Origin: Psilocybe azurescens
Taxonomy: Eukaryota > Basidiomycota > Agaricomycetes > Agaricales > Agrocybaceae
Reading direction: 5' to 3'
NCBI GenBank assembly: GCA_023853785.1
Contig: JAJIRX010000940.1
Span: 1 to 64,000, forward strand
Length of the DNA: 64,000 nt
Below, piece by piece: positions 24,094 to 34,555 of the stretch. Both the position numbers and the translations under genes were made by a program. The number at the start of each line of letters is the position of its first letter. Position 1 is the first letter of the stretch. The notes beneath the pieces are model-generated. The model did no database searches, was not told where the DNA came from, and saw nothing but the letters and a program-made list of their open reading frames with translations.

Positions 24094-25395
24094 CATGCTA
24101 ATAAATGTAAGTTAATCCATAACATTCTCACAATCTCTCTTTAGCTTGTCGCACTCATTACATTATTTCTATTTAATCACAGCTCATGTGTGCCAAAGCT
24201 ATCTAATCACAAAAACAATTGTCTTGTGATGACATTCACATTATACAAAACATGAATCATGTAATAGTTTTGTATGTACTGAGTCAAGTTTATAACAAAC
24301 ATATCCAACATAAAAATGGTGATTTGATTTTCATCCAAATTGTGTTAAGCTGTGCATAGCAGTCACAAGCAACTGCTTTTATTTCACCAATGGTAGGTGT
24401 TTATTTTTAGGCCAGATATAAACCCAAAAGACTGTTGCATAAGTTGATATTTGCAGGGATGATGATATAATTATCATAGATAGATGTATCATCTGTTGAC
24501 AAGGTACATTTAACTACATTTTTGTGCTTTAATATATGAAAAATACAAACACATAAAACCAGAGATAAATAATTTATGCTAGATAAAGACAATTTTATCT
24601 CTATTGAGTATGTAATTGTTAATATTGTTGCCAAGTTGCAAAGCAAGAAAGATATGTAGAACATAGATTTGCTTTGAATTCCAAGAAATGAATTATCAGG
24701 TAGAGATGCAAGTTGAAAAGTTTACTGTGAGCATACAGTGAGGAATAATATTGGTACAATATTTTATAAATTTCAAGTAAACAAACAATATCTTGGGACC
24801 TCAATATGCTATAACTTTGAAATTTTAAATTTAGACATCCCTATATATCATCTACCTAAAATTATATAAATGATTATGTCAACATACTTTATTCCCATAT
24901 TATAAATTATTTAAAAGTATATATACAGTGAGGGACAACACTGTACCAATATTTCAAGTATTTCTAATATATAAATCATAAATACCTTGGGAACTATGTA
25001 TATTGTCTCAAAAATCTGTCTAAGTATTTTTACAATTACACTAAAATTGACTATAATGTCATTTAATCTTAATAAAATTACATGATTTAAATATATTAGA
25101 AAGCCCTGGATTACAGCCTTCAGAAGATATAATACATTTATATTTTTTTGATTTATTTAATATTATTAAATACTTTATAAAAATAACATATATAGACAGT
25201 TGCTATGTAGTTTGTTAAAATTAACAAAATAAAGTTTTGTTTAATTGTAAACATGTAAACACAATATTAAATAAATAAAAGTATGTCTAAGATATATAAA
25301 TAAGACTAAAACTGTACATTTTCCCAAAGTTTATAGCCCACTATACTGCACAGTTGTTCATTTTTTTCTTTTCTGGACTGCACTCTAACATCATT
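24094..25395. other. AT-rich intergenic, two TACAGTGAGG motifs
   Basis: Strongly AT-rich with no coding signal. Two related segments starting with TACAGTGAGG (about 24735 and 24946), each followed by GTACAATATT- or GTACCAATATT-like sequence, might be old terminal repeats of the Tc1/mariner remnant downstream. No matching opposite end was found. Confidence 0.3.
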
Positions 25396-25890
25396 TTCAT
25401 GCTATAGATTGATGATTCTATTTGTAAAATTGTTGCTAAAATTGGTGTTGGAAAGTCTACTATTAGGAGATACACTCTGGGATGGAGTTATCTATGAAGG
25501 AAAAATATGGAGGCCACCCTTTTAAGCCCACTCTCTATAACCACCATTATCTGCTTCAACTTGTTACCACTGGAAAGACTGATACTGCCACACAACTCTG
25601 CCACCAGTTTCTCACTATCACCAACACATCTATCTCTTTCCATACCATTCAAAATTCTCTCAAGAAAGAGGATCTTGTGGCATGAGTCAAGGTCAAATAG
25701 CCATTCCTCTTTAAGAACTATAGAAAGGCTTGTTTGGAATTTGCCCTAAAGTATAAGTACTGGACAGAAAAGACTGAAAACATGTCATGTTCACAGATAA
25801 GACCAAGATTAATCACATTTTATCAGATAGAAGACAGTGGGTGTGGAAAAAGACTGGCATCAGGAAAAAGGGATTTGCCCTGAGAATGTC
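25395..25890 (+). pseudogene. Tc1/mariner-type transposase remnant
   Basis: Reading across frames gives a helix-turn-helix-like segment (SICKIVAKIGVGKSTIRR, about 25412-25468), LVTTGKTDTATQLCHQFL and SFHTIQNSLKKEDLVA. These are followed by KNYRKACLEFALKYKYWT, a TDKTKINHILSDRRQWVWKK-like stretch that needs frame changes, and IRKKGFALRMS. The first catalytic Asp region (normally DE[ST]) and the W-K-K segment are in the expected order for Tc1/mariner transposases, which cut and paste DNA at TA sites. Several frame breaks and no visible complete ends show that it is dead. Confidence 0.65.
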
Positions 25891-26099
25891 TTAGGTAATT
25901 ACAACCTTTATAAAGCACATTTGTCACTCCAGGCTGCTTTGGGACATCTTTGTGGTCTTTGGAAATAGTCTGATTCCTCAAAGCTTTCTGCAGTCTTTGC
26001 AAGATTTCAAATTTCTCTGAAGCTCTCTATGAGTCTTTTAAAAATTCTAAATTACCACAAAGCATTCTTGAAATTTCTGAGCATAGTATTATTAAATCT

Positions 26100-26433
26100 T
26101 AGATAAGTATAGGGAATGGCATGGGTAACCCATGGGAATCTCGCACTATACCTGTACCCATACCCTTGGCAAGCCCTACCCACAATCTAGCGGATTTACC
26201 TGTCAAAACGGGCCCAAAAACAACCTGAACGGTTGAGAAATGAGAGAGATAGATCAGAAATAGTGAATTTCACTACTTTCTTTCTATCTCACTCAATTCT
26301 CAACCGTTTGGGATGTTCTAGAGCTCGTTTCAAATCTCACACGTACACAAATCATTACCCATACCTATAACCATGCGTACCATTACCCATAACCCACATG
26401 GGCTCAAAACCCATGCCATTCCTTAGATAAGTA
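26100..26433. mobile_element. MITE-like element with 10-bp target duplication
   Basis: The 10-bp direct repeat TAGATAAGTA lies at 26100-26109 and 26424-26433. It encloses 26110-26423, whose ends are inverted copies of AGG(G)AATGGCATGGGT. An inner imperfect palindrome (about 26229-26312) is built on AACGGTTGAGAA...TTCTCAACCGTT. There is no coding capacity. TSD length suggests a Mutator-like relative, but this is inference. Confidence 0.7.
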
Positions 26434-27687
26434 CATAGCTAATTTAATAAACTACATCTACAACATGATATTTAAAAGATAATGGAATGAGATAGGGGCA
26501 TAGGGCCTTGTGATTGCAGGAAAATAGTAGCTGCATGGTAAGAAAAGATATGCAAAAAGGTACAGTCAATTTGAACCTAGACAATGGCACAGGTTCGGGT
26601 ATTCTGTACGGGTTAATAGCCGAATATAATACGGATACAATTACGGATAAAAAATTCTGTTTGTCCCCTTCAAAACGAGCCTAAAAACATAATTTTTGAA
26701 CCAAAACTGAGTAAGTTACAGCCAATTTTGTGCAATGTATTAAAATAGGCCATATCTCAGTCATTTCTGGCCCGATTTGGCTGTTTTTGAACTCTTTTTG
26801 ATCGGTAAACATGCGCAGATCACGGGTATGGTATTACATGGGTTGGATACGGATAATAGGGCCAATACACACAGGAATACACATGCTGTTGCCCTTGAAA
26901 GCAAATAAATAATGTAAATCACATGACATTCTCTATTTGTGCTTGTGTTTACTTATGCCATTTCTGGTGAAGTGAACCACCTAATATTCCCACTATTCGG
27001 AGCTTCTTAGCTGGCAGGATCCAGTACCCACGTGCCACTCATTTAGCCTGCTTTTTCCTGATTTCTCTTGCTCGCCAATAATGTCTGCCAATATCTCTGA
27101 CTTCATCCAGCATCATCTACTATTATCAGCCAGATAATCTGTGAGTTGTTATCTGTCTTATCAGCACTGCTATCCTTATCTTATCAGCACCTAGCCTGTC
27201 TGAATCTTATCACTAACATTCCCACCATCATTCCTGCTGCTGCCCAGCACCTAATGCCATCCTACACCATTGCCCACCCACTGTGTTGTTGCATGTCACC
27301 TCCTTCCTTTTTCAGTTGTTGCCCCAACAGTCAGGTATATTTGCTGACCACTACCACCCATATATCCAAGCACCATGTGCAGTGCTGATATCTGTCATCA
27401 ATGGTGTTCCCACCACAATGAGGCCTTGTTCATCACTGTTCCCATCATTGCAGACAATGTAGCAACCCCTCCACTTGCTGCTCTCCGTTGCCTCCCACCC
27501 ATATAGCTCCCCACCCTTGAGAAGATTTATCTCTGAGAACTGACTCTCCCATGCTGTTCTATTAATATTGTTGTTTAATTCTTTCAAGTTTTGCATCACT
27601 GAAACTCTTCTTTAGGAATTATTCTCTTATACAAACAACTTCTCATCCGTCTTGCCTCAGGCTGCTCTTCTCTTCTCTACTCTCCCT
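26434..27687. other. Non-coding, possible second short element
   Basis: About 26575-26900 contains GGGTATTCTG, CGGGTTAATA, ATACGGATACAATTACGGAT and, near the other end, GGTTGGATACGGATAATAGGG and AGGAATACACATG. This suggests a degenerate inverted pair, but I could not define a target duplication. 26900-27687 is a pyrimidine-rich leader to the KDZ gene. Confidence 0.35.
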
Positions 27688-28913
27688 ATGGGTCTTTCTA
27701 ACGGTGTGAAGCTTACTTATGGTGGTAGTCAAAATCGAAAATCACAGGTTCAGAAGCTTAACAAGAGTGGCAGTCAACTAGCAGACAAAGCTCAGCATAG
27801 ACAGTGGATTTTTGCAGGTAAAGTTGCATACCCTGCAGTGTATATTCAGAGGCTCATTTCTTTGCTCCCAGCTCTTGGCTACTCTCAGAGAGAGCAGTTT
27901 CTTTCCAGTACTTGCAAAGACTCAGGGCTGTCAATTACTACAGCAGTAAATTCATTGGATGACAATGACACAGATACCGATATGGATGTTGCAATGATGT
28001 TCCAAACACTTCCACCTGAAGAAGGGTATTTCCATAGCCACAGCAGAGACAAGGAGCTATTTGACAAGATAATAAGCAATTCTCAGAGAAAGTGTGTTCT
28101 TTATCCCTATATCCAGTGGTACATTAAATTTATTTTAATATCTATTGCAGAGCTATTGACCTCAGGCAATGTAAAACTTGTGTACAGTGTGCAGTAGATG
28201 CATGGCAGCAACAAATCCCATCCCTCACAGATGCTTACCTTACATGGCAAATAGAAGATGCACCTTCCAATGTAATGGACCTCTTCTGGCAGATAGAAAT
28301 CCACACAATGACTGGTATGTGCTTAAAACCATGTTAAATGTGCTTTAACTTTTGCCAGCACAGCAGGTAGAGAGATTTTAACATCCTCCAGAATTGAACT
28401 CTGTTAATGAAACCCAATATCTTGGAGCCACACCAGAACAACCTGCTATCGCATTTTTGTTATCACTACTCGAGATATATTGTCAGCTCCATTGTGTCTG
28501 CCTGTGTCTAAGTATTATGGCCATGACAAAAGCACTCAGCCACCTTCATAGTGTGCATGTTCAATGAATAATTACTGCTTGCAAACTGAGGTTGTTTCAG
28601 GTCTCACACTGGAATCACTACGCCAAACAGCTCTCAGGTGCCTTTGATTGCTACCTCAAGATTCTACATGAAGTCCATTGACATTGCAATACTGCTCTTG
28701 GTTGTAACGGTGATTGGGAGATGAAAATGTCTGCCCACCCTGTCTTTACAGTATTCAGGGAGAACCAAAGTTACACTTTTTGATGCTCACTGCGATGGAT
28801 GGTAACAACTCCCTCAAACTTGTTGACTCTATGTTCAGGGCAGGAAAGGCCAGAGAGGATAACCATGTCATTACCTCGGGTAGGTGGCTCAGCCCCAAAG
28901 ATGTTGACATCTT
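27688..28913 (+). pseudogene. KDZ-family transposase, 5' portion
   Basis: Starts MGLSNGVKLTYGGSQNRKS at 27688. An intron (GTGTGTTC...TTGCAG, about 28091-28149) leads into CKTCVQCAVDAWQQQIPSL. Further segments are LGATPEQPAIAFLLSLLEIY (about 28420), QVSHWNHYAKQLSGAFDCYL, and then LHFLMLTAMDGNNSLKLVDS (about 28769-28828), which corresponds to the conserved DGNxSLKR-type motif of Kyakuja-Dileera-Zisupton transposases. In-frame stops occur after HSVHVQ and after LHEVH. The gene is cut at VDIF by the Copia element and resumes at 37663. The start is the first ATG in the open frame; N-terminal exons could lie further upstream. Confidence 0.7.
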
Positions 28914-29126
28914 TGTTGGGAATGTGCTCGGACATTCCACAGTCCATCCTGTAGATATTATTTTATCTTATTAATTGTCTTACTAATAATCTCTCGGCCT
29001 CGGCTATGCCATACATAGAAATATTTAGACGCTGGTAGATTATTCTAGTTACAGTAGATACATGTATATAAGTAGCTGCAAAGTCTACACAATAAAATTA
29101 AGAATTACAAACATAAATTGTCAATA
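28914..29126 (+). repeat. Copia 5' LTR
   Basis: Direct repeat of 37447-37657. Contains TGTATATAAG (about 29062-29071), a possible core promoter. Confidence 0.92.
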
Positions 29127-29138
29127 GGTTATGGGCCC
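29127..29138 (+). promoter_or_regulatory. Putative primer-binding site (half-tRNA iMet type)
   Basis: GGTTATGGGCCC directly follows the 5' LTR. It is complementary, with one mismatch, to the anticodon arm of initiator tRNA-Met (GGGCTCATAACC), as in copia/Ty5-type elements primed by a half tRNA rather than the usual 3' end complement TGGTATCAGAGC. Confidence 0.5.
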
Positions 29139-32100
29139 CGTGCCTGTACATTAAAAACTTCGTACTTGAATTCTCAACAGCCACACTCATCCTCATTTAT
29201 TTTTAACTCGCAATCAAGATGTCGGACGAATATAGCATGTCTGGAACCTACCGGATTCCCATGCTGAAGGCAGATAATTGGATGCCATGGAAGCGAAGAA
29301 TGCTTGCAGTATTCACTGACCTTGGACTGGAAGACCATATTGCAATTGATGCAAAGGCACCAGAATCAGCTGAACCCGGAAAACCAACTGCACTGGAGCT
29401 TGAGGCTCAGAAGAAATGGAGAGAACAGGATGCAAAGATTCGGAAATAATACACATCAGTGGTGCAGTCACAGCACGCCAAATGTGGGAACAACTTACCA
29501 CAGTGAAGGAATCCAAAGGCCGACTTGGAATTTTGGCTACACAAAGGGCATTGTACAGAGCAACAGCAGAAGAAGGATTCAATATGGTGGAACATATATC
29601 AAAATTGCGCCAGCTACAGGAGGGACTGCATATTATGGGCAGCAAAGTACCAGATGAAGATTTTGTAATGATTTTAATCACATCACTTCCCGAGTCATGG
29701 GACACTTATACAACATCTTATCTTGGGTCAAGTGGGAATAAACCTCAATTATCCTCTCATGAACTTGTGGCTATTCTCATGGAAGAAGATAGACGTTGCA
29801 AGTCTAGGTCTGGTGACTCAACACAGACATCCTTACAGGCTAGACAATCTGGCAACTCAAGGAACAATGGAAAATTCAATAAATCATCAGATTCATCGGA
29901 CAAAGAATGTTACAACTGCCACAAAAAGGTCACATATCAAAGGAATGTTGGGCTAAAGGTGGTGGAAGGGAAGGTCAAGGACCTAAAGGCCAAAGAGGAC
30001 CAAATAGGGCAGGGCGCACAAATCAAGCACAGGAGTCAATCACATCAAATCTTAATGATGCATCATACATGGCATTTGCGCCTGCAGAACAACACAGAGA
30101 ATTTTCGAAATATGATTGGATATTAGACTCAGGAACAACCTCACATATCTGTACCATGAAGGAGGCATTTATTGATTATACATCACTCAAAGATTCAACC
30201 ATACAGGGCCTCGGATTAAGCTCTGTCATTGCACAAGGCCATGGAACAGTCATTGTTAAATTCTCTGTGGATGGAAAAACATTCCGACACCAACTCCGCA
30301 ATGTCCTACATGTCCCTGATGCTCCAAACTGCCTACTATCAATCAGCAGAATTGATGATGTGAATGGGCATGTTAAATTTACCAAAGGTGGATGCTCCAT
30401 ATTGGATTCCAAGGATAAAATAATTGGAAAAGGAATCAAGTCTAATAGGCTTTACTTATTATTAGCCCATGCACAACTACCTGGAAAAGAGAAGACAAAC
30501 TATGCTTCATCGCAGAAGCTTACCTGGGACCAATGGCACCGAAAATTTGGACACATATCCATGTCATCTTTGCAACAAATCAGCCGGGAGGAGCTTGTAA
30601 ATGGAATGGAGATTGATCACACATCTATTCCTTCCCCAACATGTGAGGCTTGTATCCAAGCAAAACAGGCTCACAAACCATTCCCAAAGGAGGCAGACAA
30701 TCGCTCAGAGATTCCTGGAGAAGGATTTATGAGTGATGTTTGGGGACCAGCAGGAGTTCAGTCTATTGGAGGCTTCAAATATTACATCTCATTCACAGAT
30801 GATGCAGTCCGCTTCAGTGGAGTAAAATTTATGAAGGATAAAACGGAGGCCTCAGCTCGGATAAAGGACCATGCCACCCTACTGGAAAGGAAATTTGGAA
30901 AACACCCAAAGTGGATGCGCTTTGACAATGGGAAGGAGTTAGTCAACAAAGAAATAAAGACATGGGCAGAAGAAAGAGGCATTGAAGTACAAACCACTGC
31001 ACCTTATTCTCAATCACAAAATGGAGTAGCAGAGCGATTTAACCGTACACACCTGGAGCTTGCAAGAGCCATGCGAATTTCGAAGAAGCTACCTGATTTT
31101 TTATGGGATGAAGCAGTTTCCCATGCCAATTACCTTCGAAACAGGGGGCGCCTACCAGGGCGCTTAAAGGCTTGACACCTTATGAAGCTTGGAATGGCTC
31201 CAAACCTGATGTTTCACACCTCAGAGAGTTTGGATGCGATGTATGGGTCCTAGATGAGTCCCAGAACCGATCCAAACTGCACCCAAAATCGCACAAGATG
31301 GTCTTTGTAGGATTTAATGATGGATCCAAATCAATTCGCTATTATGACAGCAAACATAGAAGCATCAAGACATCCCGGAATTTCGCTTTTAATGAAAATG
31401 ATGAACCTAGGGAACTTGAAATAATTACTACAGTACCTGGTTTGGCATCTGAGGGGGAGCCAGGACCAGTTCCAGACGCACAAACCAACGAAATACAATC
31501 AGAAAAAATTGTTCAACCAGTCATAACTTCCAGTGATTCAAATAATCGCCAACTACGCACCAGAACAATGCAAATTGACTACAAGAAGTCTCACAACCCT
31601 CAGGCGCGAACTCCGTCATCAAGATTCAATACACCCACTCCTATTCCACTCCCTACACCAGATATCACTCGTCCAACAGAATCTTCAAAGGCTAAGCAAA
31701 CAGAACGAACCAATGTTGCTTCAGAACCTGAAATTGCAATGCTAGCTTCAAGAAATTCAGAAAGCAGCTTGCCTTTAACAATTGAAGAAGCACTTGCAGG
31801 AAGCAAATCTGAAGCATGGCAGGAAGCTATAGACGAAGAATTAAACACTCTGGAGAAGATGGGGACTTGGGAACTACAAAAATTACCAAGGGATCGAGAA
31901 CCTATAGGCTGCAAATGGCTATTTACCAAGAAACATGACGCTGAAGGGAATATAATTAAATACAAGGCAAGACTTGTTGCGCAGGGCTTCTCACAGAAGC
32001 CAGGAATAGACTACAGCAATGATGGGACATTTGCACCAGTTATGCGCTTGAAACTTTGCGCACTTTACTCGCACTCTCAGCAGTCCATGGATGGAGTCTT

Positions 32101-33059
32101 CGACAGCTTAACATCAAGGGTGCTTATTTAAATGGATACATTGAAGAGGAATTATATATGCGACAACCACCTGGATATAATGATGGATCAGGACGTGTCT
32201 GTCGACTTAGGCGCTCGTTGTATGGACTCAAACAAGCTGGAAATGTTTGGAACAAGGAATTTGATACAGCCATGAAGGACTTGGGATTCACTAGACTCAA
32301 ATCTGATTACTGCTGCTACAAACGACAAGAGGGTGAAGATTTTGAGATCCTACTTGTCTGGGTAGATGACATCCTATCTATTGCAAACTCAGATGCTCGG
32401 AACAATTTATTGGAGCAACAATTACGCCAGAAATTCGATATTAAATCGCTGGGACAACCCTCACTACTTCTAGGAATGAATGTTATACAGGATCATCATT
32501 CCAAAGTCATTTCCATTTCACAAACTGCCTACATTAATCAACTACTCAAGAAATTTGGTCTTGAGGATGTAAACCCAGTAACTACACCCATGGATCCAAA
32601 TGTGAAGCTCAACAATACAGACTTACTTCAAGGGAAATTGGACGAGCAGGGGGAGCAGCTAGAACAAGCCAGTGCTAGCTATGCAACACTTATAGGATCG
32701 CTTATGTATTTGGCAATTGGAACCCGGCCAGACATCGCATTTTCTGTCCAGAAACTCGCACAGTTCACCAAGAACCCTCAGAAACAGCATTGGACAGCTG
32801 TTAAACGAATATTTCGCTACCTTAAAGGTACTCGAGACTACAAACTCACCTATGGTCATGAAACCGAGGAAATTGACCAAGAATTAAATATTTACTGTGA
32901 TGCGGATTGGGCATCAGATAGAGACAGGAAATCTATCAGTGGATACATTATCAAGCTAGCTGGAGGTGCTGTCGCTTGGAGTGCAAAGAAACAGAGCACA
33001 ATAGCTCTTTCAACTGCAGAAGCAGAGTACACTGCTGGAGGTCTTTACACGGCCCCCCA

Positions 33060-33345
33060 TTTTTTGGTCGGACTCCGGTCGGACTCCGTCGGACTTTCTA
33101 TATTCAGAATGACAATTTTTCTGGTCTAGGACAGCTGAAATTTTCCGGTGAGATTCCGGTGAGATTCCGGTGAGATTCCGGTGAATGTCCAACGGACTGT
33201 CCAGAAGGACTGTCCACTGGAATAATGCCAAACCAGCAGTCAAAGTCCAATGGAAATGACCAGACAGGACCAACGGAAGTCCATCGGAATCCCACCGGAC
33301 ATGACCAACAGAAGTCCAATGGAAGTCCAATGGAAGTCCAACGGA
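33060..33345. repeat. Subterminal palindromic array of element A (left)
   Basis: Runs of GGACTCCGGTCGGACTCC, GAGATTCCGGT, AGTCCAATGGA and AGTCCAACGGA units with 9-11 bp spacing. Chance reading frames here are not genes. Confidence 0.85.
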
Positions 33346-33604
33346 CAGCAAGCAGAGGGTTATTCATATTAGTATTAATAAAAGAAAATATTAATGGAAA
33401 AATAAAACTTAGATCAATTAAAGAGTTATCACACATAGAACACAGTAGAGATTGTAGAGTCAATAGACTGATATATTTTTCTGAGTGTATGTGGTCCTTA
33501 TCAACAGAATTCTGTATTTTGTTCAGTCCGCAGGGTGAGCGGTCCGATGTGACACATTCAAAGTCACATGACTCAAATGTAACAACAACGTCGCAGCGTG
33601 ACAT

Positions 33605-33884
33605 GTTGATGCCACGTCGGTCCGTTGTTGATTCCGACACCCACTCTTTTTCCTTCCACCACCACCACTGCCTTGTCGGTCGGAGCCAGGCGAAAGCCAA
33701 CCCGACAGCGACAGAGGGCGAAACGACCGTGGCGGCCACACCGACAAGGAGCGACTGCGACAGCGACAACGAGGGCAGCGGACGAGGACCACGACGAGGA
33801 GCGGCAAGGGCAAGGGCAAGGACGGCAAGGGCAAGGGCAAGGGCGAGGGCGAGGGCGAGGCGGCGAGGCGAGGGTGAGGGCTAG
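33605..33884 (+). CDS. Low-complexity ORF of element A with HHHH-LVGRSQA motif
   Basis: Begins MLMPRRSVVDSDTHSFSF and carries HHHHCLVGRSQAKANPT. It then runs into an Asp/Arg/Gly/Ala-rich tail encoded by a GC-rich minisatellite that continues to about 34520. The motif and its DNA context (upstream TATTTTGTTCAGTCCGC at 33518) recur in element B on the opposite strand, so the beginning is probably a real conserved coding start. Beyond about 33800 any frame is open because of the repeat, so the true end is unknown. The function is unknown; a disordered, charged protein is likely. Confidence 0.4.
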
Positions 33885-34520
33885 GACGAGGACCGGCGAG
33901 AGCGAGGGCTGCGACGGCGGCGAGGATGGCCAGGGCGAGGGGCGAGAACGAGGACCACGAGAGCGAGGACCGCGAGAACGAGGACCAGCGACAGCGACAG
34001 CGAGGAGCGGCCAGGGCGAGGGCGAGGACTGTGACCGCTGACAGCGAGGACGGCCAGGGCGAGGGCGAGGACCGCTGACAGTGACAGCGAGGACGGCCAG
34101 GGTGAGGACGAGGACGCGACAGCGACAGTGAGGAACAGCCAGGGGCGAGGGATGAGGACCACGACCGCTGACGAGGACGGCCAGGGCGAGGACCGCGACA
34201 GCGACAGCGAGGACAGCCAGGGGCGAGGACAAGGACCGCGACCAGCGAGAGCGAGGGCAGCGACCGCGGCGGCGAGGATGGCCAGGGCGAGGGCAGGGAC
34301 GAGGACGGCGAGAACGAGGGCCAGCGACAGCAAGGGTGAGGACCCGCGACAGCAAGGGCAAGGACTTCGACAGCAAGGGCAAGGACCAGCGACAGCAAGG
34401 GCAAGGACCACGACTGCGACGGCAAGGACCACCAGGGCGAGGACGGCCAGGGCGAGGGCGAGGACGCGACGGCGAGGAGCGTGGGCGATGGACGGCAAGG
34501 GCAAGGGCGAGGACAACCCA
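33800..34520 (+). repeat. GC-rich minisatellite, purine-rich on + strand
   Basis: Repeats of GGCGAGGACGGCCAGGGCGA and GACAGCGACAGCGAGGAC type. The long Arg/Ala- and Pro/Ser-rich ORFs on both strands are products of the repeat. Confidence 0.85.
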
Positions 34521-34555
34521 CGTTGATAACACGGACAACGACACCACCAATGTAC

